A stretch of DNA of 64,000 bases from Caulobacter segnis (GCF_023935105.1 NZ_CP096040.1:5437001-5501000), one strand, 5' to 3'. Positions 1 to 11,491 are shown, counted from the first letter of the stretch. Program-made: numbers and translations. The notes: a model not told the origin generated them from the letters alone.

Positions 1-162
1 TGCGCCACCATCGGCATGGACCTGATCAGCATGTCCAGCTACGGGCTGGGCGGGGCGGCCCTATCGACCCGCATGAACGAGCCCGGCTTCCGCCGTGGTT
101 TCGCGATCCTGGTCGGCGTCCTGCTGATCACGGCCGCCGTGCTGATCGTGTCGCGGGGGTGA
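1..162 (+). CDS. C-terminal end of a membrane transporter, probably LysE/RhtB family (partial)
   Basis: The reading frame is open from base 1 and stops with TGA at 160-162, giving the last 53 residues of a protein whose start lies outside the window. The visible part has an Arg-rich loop (FRRGF) followed by one hydrophobic membrane segment of about 20 residues ending in SRG. A D..SM..YGL pattern followed by a basic loop and a last transmembrane helix resembles the end of LysE/RhtB amino acid exporters, but the fragment is too short to be sure. It could be the end of another small multi-pass transporter. Confidence 0.45.
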   Translation, partial: CATIGMDLISMSSYGLGGAALSTRMNEPGFRRGFAILVGVLLITAAVLIVSRG

Positions 163-319
163 GCGCCTGACCGCGCGAGAGGGGGCCGCCGGTTTCGGCG
201 ATCGTGACGCGCCGACGAAAAGAGATTGCAGCCCGGAAGCAAACTGCGCCTTGGCGAAACCACAAAGCCCGGCCAGAGTTGACTCCAAACACCGAGGACT
301 CCGCTTGAAGGAGCAAGTC

Positions 320-910
320 ATGTCCATGAAGAAGGTCGCCATCGCCGCGGCGCTGGCGATCACCGCCACCCTGTCGGCCTGCGCCACGCCAACGCCGTAC
401 CAGCCCAAGGTCACCTCGGGCTCGGTCACCGGCGGGTTCTCCGAGCAGAAGCTGGAAGGCGACCGCTACCGGATCAGCTTCGCCGGCAACAGCCTGACCT
501 CGCGCGAGACCGTCGAGCGCTATCTGCTCTACCGGTCGGCCGAGCTGACCGTGCAGCAGGGCTACGACTGGTTCGAAACCGCCGACCACCGCACCGACCG
601 CACCGCCCGCAGCTATGTCGAGCCCGATCCGTTCATGCGGCCGGGCTTCGGGTATGGCTATCCGTACGGCTACTGGCGCCCGTCCTGGCGCTATTTCGGC
701 CCGGGCTATGGCTGGCGCAGCTGGGACCCCTTCTGGGGTGACCCCTTCTTCGCCGACCGCGCCCAGATTCGCACCATCGAGCGGTTCGAGGCCGGCGCCG
801 AGATCGTGATGCACCGAGGCAAGAAGCCGGAAGGCGACCCGCGCGCCTACGACGCCCGCGAGATCATGGCCAACCTGGCCAGCACGATCCAGCGGCCCCA
901 GCCGAAGTAG
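320..910 (+). CDS. Lipoprotein resembling the CC0125/CC1285 family
   Basis: A 196-residue secreted protein of unknown function. The N-terminus has a KK charged start, a hydrophobic stretch and a lipobox LSAC with Cys21, so it should be a lipid-anchored envelope protein. The middle (about residues 95-135) is rich in Gly, Tyr, Trp and Pro (GFGYGYPYGYW). The start at 320 was chosen because AAGGAG lies about 8 bases upstream; an upstream in-frame start at 251 would add residues before the signal peptide. The length and the Tyr/Trp-rich insert resemble the Caulobacter CC0125/CC1285-type lipoproteins. Function is unknown. It converges on the SDR gene across a double hairpin. Confidence 0.75.
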   Translation: MSMKKVAIAAALAITATLSACATPTPYQPKVTSGSVTGGFSEQKLEGDRYRISFAGNSLTSRETVERYLLYRSAELTVQQGYDWFETADHRTDRTARSYVEPDPFMRPGFGYGYPYGYWRPSWRYFGPGYGWRSWDPFWGDPFFADRAQIRTIERFEAGAEIVMHRGKKPEGDPRAYDAREIMANLASTIQRPQPK

Positions 911-920
911 AGAAATAAGA

Positions 921-1030
921 CTCCCTTCCCCTTGATGGGGAAGGGTCGGGGATAGGGTGATACGGCGGTTCAGCCGCCGACACCCTGCTCACCCCCAACC
1001 CAAGCCCTCCCCCATCAAGGGGGAGGGCTT
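921..1030. repeat. Intergenic palindromic repeat, likely bidirectional terminator
   Basis: Three hairpins lie between two convergent genes: arms 923-931/937-945 (cccttcccc/ggggaaggg), 963-968/974-979 (cggcgg/ccgccg) and 1004-1013/1019-1028 (gccctccccc/gggggagggc). The same architecture recurs near 30.5 kb, so this is a repeat family. Its position suggests it ends transcription from both sides, although there is no clear U-tract. Confidence 0.75.
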
Positions 1031-1036
1031 TGCGTA

Positions 1037-1819
<783 letters not shown>

Positions 1820-1890
1820 GGACGTTTCCCCTTGTCTTCGCGTTTTGTGCGTTCGCGTCTAGGATCGGATTTGCAGAGAGGTTTAGACCC

Positions 1891-2310
1891 ATGAGCGGCG
1901 AGGCCAAACCGTCCCCCGACGTCAACGTCAACGAGGTGCTGGACCCGAAGAAGGCCCTGGCGCCCGTCACGGTCCGCGTCAACGAACAGCGGGTGCGCGA
2001 GGGCTTCCTGCCCAAGATCCGCAAGGTCGCCGCCAAGGTGCCGTTCGCCGCCGACGCCCTGTCGGTCTGGTGGGCCGCGCGCGATCCGGAGACCCCCATG
2101 GCGGCCAAGGGCATGATGCTGGCGGCCCTGGCCTATTTCGTCCTGCCGACCGATGCGATCCCCGACATCCTGCCCGCCATCGGCTTCACCGACGACGCGG
2201 CGGTGTTCGCGGCCTTGATGGCCATCCTGGGAAAGACCCTCAAGCCCCGCCACAAGGAAGCCGCCCAGGCCTTCCTGCAACGCCTCTCCGATGATGCTCC
2301 GGGCCGATGA
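1891..2310 (+). CDS. YkvA family protein (DUF1232)
   Basis: A 139-residue protein whose central part carries the DUF1232 core: a hydrophobic helix followed by YFVLPTDAIPDILPAIGFTDD (about residues 81-101). That short hydrophobic domain occurs in many small bacterial membrane-associated proteins of unknown function. The N-terminal 40 residues are charged and not conserved. A GAGAGG site lies upstream of the ATG. Its stop overlaps the start of the lysoplasmalogenase gene, so the two are probably cotranslated. Confidence 0.8.
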   Translation: MSGEAKPSPDVNVNEVLDPKKALAPVTVRVNEQRVREGFLPKIRKVAAKVPFAADALSVWWAARDPETPMAAKGMMLAALAYFVLPTDAIPDILPAIGFTDDAAVFAALMAILGKTLKPRHKEAAQAFLQRLSDDAPGR

Positions 2311-2942
2311 CGCCTGAGACGGTCCTGTGGGCGATCGCGGCCGGCAGCGCCCTCGCCTACGGCCTGCTTTTCGTCGAGCAATCGCCCTCGATCCTTCGCA
2401 CCGTCGTCAAGACCTGCGCCGTCGCCGCCCTGGCCGTGCTGGCCTATCTGGACGGCGGATCGGTGTTGCTGGCCATCGCCCTCACCTTCTGCGCCCTGGG
2501 CGACGCCTTCCTGGCCCAGGACCCCAAGCGCTGGCTACCCCTGGGCCTGGCCGCCTTCCTGGTCGGGCATCTGGTCTACATTCCGCTGTTCCTGGAGCGC
2601 GAGGGCGCGCCGCCGATCTGGTTCTGGCCGGCCGCCGTCGGGATCGGGGCCATCGCCGGCCTGATGCTGCGGGCGCTGTGGGGGTCGCTGAGCAAGCTGC
2701 GGATCCCCGTGGCCGTCTACGTCCTGGCCATCGTCGGCATGGTCGTCACCAGCCTGCTTCTGCCCGCGCGCGCCTGGCCGACCACCGTCGGCGCCCTGGC
2801 CTTCATGGCCTCGGACGCCATCCTCTCGTTCGACCTGTTCAAGAACGCCAAGCTGCTTGGCTCGCCGCGCCTGACCGCGTGGGCGATCTGGTTCCTCTAC
2901 TGGGGCGGCCAGGCCGGCATCACTCACGGCATGCTGAGCTGA
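2307..2942 (+). CDS. YhhN/TMEM86 family lysoplasmalogenase-like membrane protein
   Basis: A 211-residue protein made almost entirely of about eight hydrophobic segments. The motifs CALGDAFLA (about residue 70), LVGHLVYI and the late ASDAILSFDLF are the polar signature positions of the YhhN family, whose characterised members cleave the vinyl-ether bond of lysoplasmalogen. Activity on that substrate in this organism is an inference. The start ATG overlaps the stop of the YkvA gene by four bases (ATGA), indicating coupling. Confidence 0.85.
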   Translation: MTPETVLWAIAAGSALAYGLLFVEQSPSILRTVVKTCAVAALAVLAYLDGGSVLLAIALTFCALGDAFLAQDPKRWLPLGLAAFLVGHLVYIPLFLEREGAPPIWFWPAAVGIGAIAGLMLRALWGSLSKLRIPVAVYVLAIVGMVVTSLLLPARAWPTTVGALAFMASDAILSFDLFKNAKLLGSPRLTAWAIWFLYWGGQAGITHGMLS

Positions 2943-2966
2943 CATCCGGCCAGAGACGCCAAAGCT

Positions 2967-3488
2967 CTAGCCGACCCGGAAGCGCAGCACCGCGCCGTCC
3001 CACAGGGTGTCGTGGCGATCCTCCTCGACCAGGTCTCGCACGCCCGGATAGCTCGCGGCCGCGCGCCGCCAGAAGGCCAGGGCGCCGGCGTTGCGGCGGA
3101 CCACCGCGGCCTCCCAGACGCCCCAGGCCGTGCCGAACAGGGCGTGGGCGGCGGCGAGGCCGACGCCGCGCCGGCGGTGCTTGCGGACGATGAAGAACTC
3201 GGCCACCGCCTGGTCGACCGGGGTCGGCGCGTGGGCCGTCTCGTTGACCAGGGCGAAGCCCACCGGCCGCCCCTTCATCCGGAACAGCCACGCCGCGCGC
3301 GTCGGGTCCGTCCAGTAGGCGGCGAGACCGGGATAGTCCGCGTAGCGGCCGTCCGGCTCCAATTCACCCTCGGCCTCGCGGTCGAACCACAGTTCGGAGA
3401 AGTCGTGGATGTAGAGCTGCATCAGGTTGGCGATGATCGCCGCCTCGTCGGAAAGGGCGCGGCTGACCACGAGGCCGTCGGTCGACAT
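2967..3488 (-). CDS. GNAT family N-acetyltransferase
   Basis: A 173-residue protein with the acetyl-CoA binding motif VRKHRRRGVGLAAAHALF near residues 97-114 and a late LAFWRRAAA segment typical of GNAT enzymes. The substrate cannot be predicted. GGAGAG lies upstream of the ATG at 3488. It converges on the lysoplasmalogenase gene and is divergent from the cyclopropane fatty acid synthase gene, with 58 bases between the starts. Confidence 0.85.
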   Translation of the reverse strand: MSTDGLVVSRALSDEAAIIANLMQLYIHDFSELWFDREAEGELEPDGRYADYPGLAAYWTDPTRAAWLFRMKGRPVGFALVNETAHAPTPVDQAVAEFFIVRKHRRRGVGLAAAHALFGTAWGVWEAAVVRRNAGALAFWRRAAASYPGVRDLVEEDRHDTLWDGAVLRFRVG

Positions 3489-3546
3489 CGAAAACTCTCC
3501 GTGTGCGACAGGTTGTCGCGGACGAACTTGCGCTTAAGTTGGTCGG

Positions 3547-4725
3547 ATGATCGAAGCCCTGCTCAGCAAAATGATCAAGACCGGCGACCTGACGGCGCAT
3601 CTGCCCGGCGGTCGCGTCGTCAAGGCGGGGGACGGAACCGGACCGCCGGTGACCATCCGGGTCAACAGCCGGGGCCTGCGCCGCCTGGCCAATCCCAGCC
3701 TGGGCCTGGGCGAAGGCTATATGGAAGAGGACATCGTCTTCGAACAGGGGACGATCGACCAGCTGCTGACCATCGTCGGCGAGAGCGGCGGCCGCAAGCC
3801 CAAGCGCGGCTCGGCCCTGACCCGGTTCCGCAAGGCGCTGAAGCGGCGCGTCCAGCAGGTCAACGACCGCGTGGCCTCGCGCCGCAACGTCGCCCACCAC
3901 TACGACCTGTCGAACGACCTCTACCGCCGGTTCCTCGATACCGACATGCAGTACAGCTGCGCCTATTTCGAGCGTCCGGACATGACGCTGGAAGAGGCCC
4001 AGGCCGCCAAGAAGGCCCTGATCGGCCGCAAGCTGCTGATCCAGCCAGGCATGAAAACCCTGGACATCGGCTCGGGCTGGGGCGGGCTGTCGATGACCCT
4101 GGCCAAGGACTTCGGGGCCCAGATGACGGGCGTGACCCTGTCGACCGAGCAGCTGGCGCTGGCCAAGGAACGGGCCGAGAAGGCGGGCCTCTCGGACAAG
4201 ACCGATTTCCGCCTAACCGACTATCGCGACCTCGACGAGAAATTCGAGCGCATCGTCTCGGTCGGCATGCTGGAGCATGTCGGCGCGCCGAATTTCCGGA
4301 CCTATTTCGAGACCATCGCCAAGCTGCTGGACGAGGACGGCGTCGCCCTGGTCCATTCGATCGGCAAGATGCACGGCCCCGGCGCGACCAACGCCTTCAC
4401 CCAGAAGTACATCTTCCCCGGCGGCTACATTCCGGGCCTGTCCGAGATCGTCGCGGCGATCGAGCACGCCGGCCTGTGGATCACCGACATCGAGATCCTG
4501 CGCCTGCACTACGCCGAGACCTGCCGCATCTGGCGCGAGCGGTTCATGGCCGATCCGGACATCCCCCAGATGTTCGACGGCCGTTTCCGGCGGATGTGGG
4601 AGTTCTACCTGGCCGGCGCCGAACTGGGCTTCCGCCACGGCGGTCACATGGTCTTCCAGATCCAGCTGGCCAAGAAGCGCGACGCCACGCCGCTGACGCG
4701 GGACTATCTGCTGGGAAGCCGATAG
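3547..4725 (+). CDS. cfa: Cyclopropane-fatty-acyl-phospholipid synthase
   Basis: A 392-residue SAM-dependent methyltransferase that would convert cis-unsaturated fatty acyl chains of membrane phospholipids to cyclopropane rings. The N-terminal 110 residues form the lipid-binding part. HHYDLSNDLYRRFLD is the family signature, LDIGSGWGG near residue 172 is the SAM-binding loop, and the conserved VGMLEHVG and LRLHYAETCRIWRERF segments follow. Length matches the family. No regulator is adjacent. Confidence 0.92.
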   Translation: MIEALLSKMIKTGDLTAHLPGGRVVKAGDGTGPPVTIRVNSRGLRRLANPSLGLGEGYMEEDIVFEQGTIDQLLTIVGESGGRKPKRGSALTRFRKALKRRVQQVNDRVASRRNVAHHYDLSNDLYRRFLDTDMQYSCAYFERPDMTLEEAQAAKKALIGRKLLIQPGMKTLDIGSGWGGLSMTLAKDFGAQMTGVTLSTEQLALAKERAEKAGLSDKTDFRLTDYRDLDEKFERIVSVGMLEHVGAPNFRTYFETIAKLLDEDGVALVHSIGKMHGPGATNAFTQKYIFPGGYIPGLSEIVAAIEHAGLWITDIEILRLHYAETCRIWRERFMADPDIPQMFDGRFRRMWEFYLAGAELGFRHGGHMVFQIQLAKKRDATPLTRDYLLGSR

Positions 4726-4797
4726 AACGCCGCTGGTCACGCCGCGCCCTTCGGGCGCCTATAGGCGGGCCCGCGGGACCAAGCCAAGAGAGATCGC

Positions 4798-5316
4798 ATG
4801 ATGCGCCAATGCCTGTTCCTTTTGACGGCGATGACGGCCTTATGGACGGCGGCGCCGAGCACGGGCATCGCCGCGGAGCCGGCGGCCGTCTGGCGTCGCC
4901 ACGAGACCGCCGAGGACCGCGCGGCGATCGAGGCGGTGATCGAGCGGTTCCGCCTCGCGGTCATCGCCAAGGACGGCGCGGCCATCTCCAAGCTGCTGCT
5001 CAATTCCCGCATCGTCTTCAACGAGATCGACGACCAGGCCGCGATCGACAAGGGGCGCGGCCTGGACGTGCATTTCGATGGACTGGGCGGGCCGGGCTTT
5101 CCGGCCTTCTCGCGGTATCTGGCCGGTGAAAAGGCCCAGATCGAGGAGCGTTTCAGCAACGTCGTCGTGGTGCAGGACGGGCCGCTGGCCCTGGTCACGT
5201 TCGACTATCAGTTCCTCTCCGACGGAAAGGTCGACAACCGCGGCGTCGAGCATTGGATGCTGCGCAAGACCGACGGGCAGTGGCGGATCTTCAGCGTGGT
5301 TTGGACCGCCACCTGA
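4798..5316 (+). CDS. Secreted NTF2-like/SnoaL-like fold protein
   Basis: A 172-residue protein with an N-terminal signal peptide (hydrophobic residues 4-20, likely cleavage around Ala-Ala). The remainder looks like the DUF4440/SnoaL half of the NTF2-like fold: AIEAVIERFRLAVIAKDGAAISKLL at the start, and a final strand VEHWMLRKTDGQWRIFSVVW. Such proteins bind small molecules or are uncharacterised enzymes. It stands alone between the cfa gene and the permease. Confidence 0.75.
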   Translation: MMRQCLFLLTAMTALWTAAPSTGIAAEPAAVWRRHETAEDRAAIEAVIERFRLAVIAKDGAAISKLLLNSRIVFNEIDDQAAIDKGRGLDVHFDGLGGPGFPAFSRYLAGEKAQIEERFSNVVVVQDGPLALVTFDYQFLSDGKVDNRGVEHWMLRKTDGQWRIFSVVWTAT

Positions 5317-5416
5317 GCCGCGCGCGCGGGTTCAAGCGGGTTTTGTTCTTCACGCCGGTTGATGAGACGCCCGCGCGAGGGCTATAGGCGCCGCCTGACT
5401 GTCCTAAGGAGCCGCC

Positions 5417-6817
5417 ATGGCCCCGTTCCGCGCCGCCGACCTCCTGCGCCGCAAGCCCGTGGCGCAGGTCGAAGGCGAGCATCCGCCCGAACACCTGCCG
5501 CGCACGATCGGCTTGTTCCAGCTGACCATGCTGGGCGTCGGCGCCACGATCGGCACCGGCATCTTCGTGGCCCTGACCACGGCCGTGCCCGCCGCCGGTC
5601 CAGCGGTGATCCTCGCGTTCGTTCTGGCTGGGATCACGGCGGCCCTGACGGCCCTGTGCTACGCCGAGCTGGCCTCGACCATCCCCGTGTCGGGCTCGTC
5701 CTACTCGTACGCCTACGCCACCCTGGGCGAGTTCGTCGCCTTCATCGTCGGCGCGTGCCTCCTGCTGGAATACGCCGTCTCGGCCTCGGCCATCGCGGTG
5801 GGCTGGGGCCAGTACCTGAACGAGATGCTGGTCGACCTGGTCGGCTGGAAGATGCCCGACGCCATCGCCAAGGCCCCCGGCGCGGGTGGTGTCTTCAACC
5901 TGCCGGCCGTGGTGCTGGTCGGATCCTGCATGATCCTGCTGCTGCGCGGGGTGAAGGAGTCGACCACGATCAACGCCGTCCTGGTGGTGCTGAAGCTGCT
6001 GATCCTGGCCTTCTTCGTGATCGTCGCCTTCAGCGGCTTCCAAGCCCGCAACCTGACGCCGTTCATGCCGATGGGGCTGGCGGGCGTCGGGACCGCCGCC
6101 GGATCCATTTTCTTCTCCTATATCGGCATCGACGCGGTCTCGACGGCCGGCGAGGAGGTCAAGGATCCGCACCGCACCCTGCCGCTGGGCATCGTGCTGT
6201 CCTTGCTGATCGTCACCGCCATCTACATCCTGGTGGCCCTGGCCGCCGTCGGGGCCCAGCCCTGGACCGCCTTCGCCGGCCAGGAGGCGGGCCTGGCGGT
6301 GATCCTGCGCAACCTGACGGGACAGGCCTGGACCTCGCTGGTGCTGTGCGTCGGCGCGATCGTCTCGATCTTCTCGATCACCTTGGTCGTCATGTACGGC
6401 CAGACGCGGATCCTCTATGCCATGAGCCGCGATGGCCTGCTGCCCAAGCTGTTCCAGCGCCTGGACCCCAGGACCCGCAGCCCCGACCTCAACACCTATG
6501 TCGTGGCGGCCTTCATCGCCGTGCTGGCGGCCTTCGTGCCGCTGGACGTGCTGATGAACCTGACCAGCATGGGCACCCTGATCGCCTTCGCCATCGTCTC
6601 GCTGGGCGTGATCATCCTGCGCCGGATCCAGCCGGACCTGCCGCGCGGCTACAAGGTCCCGCTATACCCGGTCCTGCCGGTCGCCAGCGTGGCCTTCTGC
6701 GCCTATCTGGTCTGGAAGCTGCCGGCGGACACCTGGCTGCTGTTCGCGGTGTGGGTGGCCGGCGCCTGCGCGATCTATTTCGGCTATTCGCGCAAGCACT
6801 CGCGGCTGAACGGCTGA
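5417..6817 (+). CDS. APC superfamily amino acid permease (YfnA/CAT-like)
   Basis: A 466-residue polytopic protein with about 12 membrane segments. The start of TM1 reads GVGATIGTGIFV, the consensus substrate and ion-binding loop of APC transporters. FFSYIGIDAVSTAGEEVKDPHRTLPLGI in the middle is typical of the cationic amino acid transporter subgroup. AAGGAG lies 7 bases upstream of the ATG. Substrate is likely an amino acid but not predictable. An IS110-family element sits immediately downstream in opposite orientation. Confidence 0.9.
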   Translation: MAPFRAADLLRRKPVAQVEGEHPPEHLPRTIGLFQLTMLGVGATIGTGIFVALTTAVPAAGPAVILAFVLAGITAALTALCYAELASTIPVSGSSYSYAYATLGEFVAFIVGACLLLEYAVSASAIAVGWGQYLNEMLVDLVGWKMPDAIAKAPGAGGVFNLPAVVLVGSCMILLLRGVKESTTINAVLVVLKLLILAFFVIVAFSGFQARNLTPFMPMGLAGVGTAAGSIFFSYIGIDAVSTAGEEVKDPHRTLPLGIVLSLLIVTAIYILVALAAVGAQPWTAFAGQEAGLAVILRNLTGQAWTSLVLCVGAIVSIFSITLVVMYGQTRILYAMSRDGLLPKLFQRLDPRTRSPDLNTYVVAAFIAVLAAFVPLDVLMNLTSMGTLIAFAIVSLGVIILRRIQPDLPRGYKVPLYPVLPVASVAFCAYLVWKLPADTWLLFAVWVAGACAIYFGYSRKHSRLNG

Positions 6818-6834
6818 GCCAATCCTCCCCCAGC

Positions 6835-7885
6835 GGGGGAGCAACCGTGTTGTGTTCACGCGAGTGTCCAGTCGGCTTGGTCGCGGATCATGGCGTTTAG
6901 CGTGACGAGAAGGCGTCGCATGCAGGCTGTGATAGCCACCTTGGGTGGCTTTCCGTTGGCGACCAGATGTTGATAGGTGGCTTTGGTTCGTGACGAGCCA
7001 CGCAGGCAGGCGATGACAGCCAGGTAGAGCAGTTGCCTGGGTCTGGAGCGTCCGCCAGAGCACACGGCGCGCCCCTGCCATTGGCCGCTTTTTCTGATGA
7101 ATGGGGCGAGCCCGGCCAGCTTTGCGACGGCCTTGCTGGTGACCGCGCCCAGTTCGGGCATGTGGGCGATGAGCTCGGCGGCGACGAGGGGACCCACGCC
7201 CGGCGCGGTCTGCAGTCTGCGCCATGTCGGCGCGAGCGCCTGGCTGGCTCGGACCAGAGCGATGGCGGCGCGTTCCTGGGCTTTCATCGTGAGCCGGGCC
7301 TGGGCGGCCAGGGCGGCGAGCGCTTGGCGAGCGTCGCCCTGCGGCAGCGCCTGAGCCTGGGCCTCAAGCGCCTGGGCGGCCTCCTGGGCGGCTCGGCGCG
7401 CGCTCAAGCTCGCCCTGAGTTCATTCCGTTCGGGATCGCGCCGAACCGGCCGCCCGCCGGTCTGGGACAGGAACCGCCGGATCATGCCGACGTCGATCCG
7501 ATCGGTCTTGGCCGGCGCGCCCAGCGCCTTGGCCAGCGCCCGCACCCGCGCCGGGTCACACCAACGCACGTCTATCCCGGCCTCCAGCAGAGCTTCGATC
7601 AGGCCATGCTCATAGCCGCCAGAGGGTTCAAGCCCCACCACGACCGGCCGCCCAAGCCTCTCGATCCAGCCGATCAGCTTGCGCCAACCCTTGGGCTCAT
7701 TGCGGACCGACCAGGTCCGATCAACCGCCGGTTCGCCGATCTCCAACGTCGCCTTCGACACGTCCACGGCCACATAGGCCGGCTCTTGTGGCATCATCTT
7801 CCAGCCCATCCTCGTAGGTTCGGGCTCTGGGCCCAGGCAACCGTTCGGGTTCAGAAGGACGCACGTCGGACCCAAGCTCCCCCAC
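6835..7885 (-). mobile_element. IS110-family insertion sequence (approximate boundaries)
   Basis: The element is defined by its transposase gene. Possible borders are an inverted 8-bp pair, gggggagc at 6835-6842 and gctccccc at 7878-7885. IS110 elements often lack terminal repeats and the upstream non-coding end may run further, to about 7970. Only 38 bases separate the transposase stop from the permease stop, so any long non-coding end must lie upstream of the transposase start. No target duplication is expected for this family. It appears to sit in or next to a palindromic intergenic repeat (cctcccccagcgggggag, 6824-6841). Confidence 0.5.
6856..7797 (-). CDS. IS110-family transposase (DEDD recombinase)
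   Basis: A 313-residue protein if started at 7797. The N-terminal DEDD domain has VAVDVSK (Asp12), VVVGLEPSGGYE and KTDRIDVGMIRRF. The C-terminal transposase_20 domain has TAPGVGPLVAAELIAHMPELG, FIRKSGQWQGR and CSGGRSRPRQLLYLA with the Ser that serves as nucleophile in this family. The gene is intact with no stops. The in-frame extension to 7875 would need a TTG start and is unlikely; GGAAG precedes the ATG at 7797. Confidence 0.92.
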   Translation of the reverse strand: MMPQEPAYVAVDVSKATLEIGEPAVDRTWSVRNEPKGWRKLIGWIERLGRPVVVGLEPSGGYEHGLIEALLEAGIDVRWCDPARVRALAKALGAPAKTDRIDVGMIRRFLSQTGGRPVRRDPERNELRASLSARRAAQEAAQALEAQAQALPQGDARQALAALAAQARLTMKAQERAAIALVRASQALAPTWRRLQTAPGVGPLVAAELIAHMPELGAVTSKAVAKLAGLAPFIRKSGQWQGRAVCSGGRSRPRQLLYLAVIACLRGSSRTKATYQHLVANGKPPKVAITACMRRLLVTLNAMIRDQADWTLA

Positions 7886-7922
7886 GGGTTCCAACCAAGG
7901 TGGCGACGGCCTCGATCGTGCG

Positions 7923-7962
7923 GCGGCCGGCCGATCGCGTGATCAGCGCCTCGGCCGGCCGC
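7923..7962. repeat. 12-bp inverted repeat between IS110 element and glmS
   Basis: Perfect arms gcggccggccga (7923-7934) and tcggccggccgc (7951-7962) surround 16 bases that include tgatca. It could belong to the IS110 left end or to the glmS 3' region. No U-tract follows on either strand. Confidence 0.6.
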
Positions 7963-8045
7963 TCCTCAACGCTAGCTCATCTCAATCACACGAGGTGGCG
8001 CGCAGCGCCGGAGGGGGAAGTTCTGGCTGACCTGCCGCCGAGACT

Positions 8046-8090
8046 TCCCTCTCCGTCGGCTACGCCGACACCTCTCCCCTGGGGAGAGGA
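8046..8090 (-). terminator. Palindromic repeat, probable glmS terminator
   Basis: Immediately after the glmS stop on the minus strand lie two hairpins: cctctcccc/ggggagagg (8071-8079/8081-8089) and gtcggc/gccgac (8055-8060/8064-8069). They belong to the same GC-rich intergenic repeat type seen elsewhere in the window. Terminator function is inferred from position. Confidence 0.6.
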
Positions 8091-8096
8091 TTTTCC

Positions 8097-9917
<1,821 letters not shown>

Positions 9918-10077
9918 GGGCCATGATCCCTTGTAGAACGCGTCGACAGGACTATCCCTATCCACGCGAGGATTTCGAGAGCGGCCTTTAGCACCAGCTA
10001 AACATCGCCTCCCGTAAATCTGCATTTCGGATCGTTTCGCGTCCGAAACTTGGCCTTGAAGAGACGACAAAGCGACC

Positions 10078-11424
10078 ATGAGCAAGCGCGCCTATTTCGG
10101 CACCGACGGCATCCGGGGCCAGGCCAACAAGCATCCGATGACGGCCGAGGTGGCCCTGCGCGTCGGCCTGGCCGCCGGCAAGCTGTTCCGCTCGCAGGAC
10201 GACCGCCGTCACCTGGTGGTGATCGGCAAGGACACCCGCCTGTCGGGCTACATGATCGAGCCCGCCCTGGTCGCCGGCTTCACCAGCGTCGGCATGGACG
10301 TGCGACTTTTTGGCCCACTCCCCACGCCCGCCGTGGCGATGATGACCCGCTCGATGCGCGCCGACCTGGGCGTGATGATCAGCGCCAGCCACAACGACTT
10401 CGCCGACAACGGCATCAAGCTGTTCGGCCCCGACGGCTACAAGCTGTCGGACGAGCAGGAGCTGAAGATCGAGGCCCTGATGGACGAGGGCCTGCAGGAA
10501 GGCCTGGCCTCTCCCCGCGAACTGGGCCGCGTCAAGCGGATCGACGACGCCCAGGCCCGCTATGTCGAGATCGTCAAGGCGACCTTCCCGCGCCACCGCA
10601 ACCTGTCGGGCCTGCGCATCGTCATCGATTGCGCCCACGGCGCCGCCTATAAGGTCGCGCCGACCGCCCTCTATGAGCTGGGGGCCGAGGTCATCGCCCT
10701 GGGCGTCGATCCGGACGGCACCAACATCAACGAGGAGTGCGGCTCGACCCATCCCGAGGCCATGGCCAAGATGGTCCGCGAGTACCGCGCCGACATCGGC
10801 ATCGCCCTGGACGGCGACGCCGACCGCCTGGTGATCTGCGACGAGAAGGGCGTGGTCGTCGACGGCGACCAGATCATGGCCATCATCGCCGGGTCCCTGG
10901 CCAAGGCCGGAACGCTGAAGGGCGGCGGCGTGGTGGCCACCGTCATGTCGAACCTGGGCCTGGAGCGCCAGCTCAATAGCCTGGGCCTCACGCTCGAGCG
11001 CACGGCCGTGGGCGATCGCTACGTCATGCAGCGCATGCGCGAGGGCGGCTTCAACGTCGGCGGCGAGCAATCGGGCCACCTGATCCTGTCGGACTTCTCG
11101 ACCACCGGCGACGGCCTGATCGCCGCCCTGCAGGTGCTGGCCGTGATGATCGAGACCGGCCGGCCGATGAGCGCCCTGGGCCGTCAGTTCGAGCCAGTGC
11201 CGCAGCTTCTGGAAAACGTCCGCTTCGCCGGCGGCAAGCCGCTGGAAGCCAAGACCGTCAAGGAAGCCATCGCCGACGGCGAGAGCCAGCTGAACGGCGC
11301 CGGCCGCATCGTGGTGCGCGCCTCGGGCACCGAGCCCTTGATCCGCATCATGGCCGAGGGCGACGACCCGGCCCTGGTCAAGAAGGTGGTGAAGTCGATC
11401 GTCTCGGCGGTGAAGGCGGTCTGA
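10078..11424 (+). CDS. glmM: Phosphoglucosamine mutase
   Basis: A 448-residue enzyme converting glucosamine-6-phosphate to glucosamine-1-phosphate, the step after GlmS. FGTDGIRGQAN at the N-terminus, the phosphoserine loop ISASHNDFADNGIK (active Ser near residue 104), the metal loop DGDADR (about residue 244), the GEQSGH sugar-binding loop and the C-terminal RASGTEPLIRIMAEG phosphate site are all present. It shares a 160-base divergent promoter region with glmS, so the two pathway genes may be co-regulated. Confidence 0.97.
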   Translation: MSKRAYFGTDGIRGQANKHPMTAEVALRVGLAAGKLFRSQDDRRHLVVIGKDTRLSGYMIEPALVAGFTSVGMDVRLFGPLPTPAVAMMTRSMRADLGVMISASHNDFADNGIKLFGPDGYKLSDEQELKIEALMDEGLQEGLASPRELGRVKRIDDAQARYVEIVKATFPRHRNLSGLRIVIDCAHGAAYKVAPTALYELGAEVIALGVDPDGTNINEECGSTHPEAMAKMVREYRADIGIALDGDADRLVICDEKGVVVDGDQIMAIIAGSLAKAGTLKGGGVVATVMSNLGLERQLNSLGLTLERTAVGDRYVMQRMREGGFNVGGEQSGHLILSDFSTTGDGLIAALQVLAVMIETGRPMSALGRQFEPVPQLLENVRFAGGKPLEAKTVKEAIADGESQLNGAGRIVVRASGTEPLIRIMAEGDDPALVKKVVKSIVSAVKAV

Positions 11425-11491
11425 TTTCCTTGTCCCCTTCGCAGGAGAGGGTCATGGCGGCGATTGCCCCCTAGCCGCCCACGTCAAAATT

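Noticed and set aside
3012..5129. 705-codon frame across the acetyltransferase and cfa genes
   Set aside because: It is Arg/Pro-rich out-of-frame translation of cfa and its neighbours.
7798..7875. N-terminal extension of the IS110 transposase
   Set aside because: It would need a TTG start and adds residues not typical of the family; ATG at 7797 has a usable ribosome site.
9918..10077. glmS ribozyme in the glmS leader
   Set aside because: The 160-base divergent region is too short and shows none of the ribozyme core; glmS ribozymes are known from Gram-positives.
9918..10085. N-terminal extension of GlmS to 10085
   Set aside because: GlmS requires Cys as the residue after the initiator Met, which only the start at 9917 gives.
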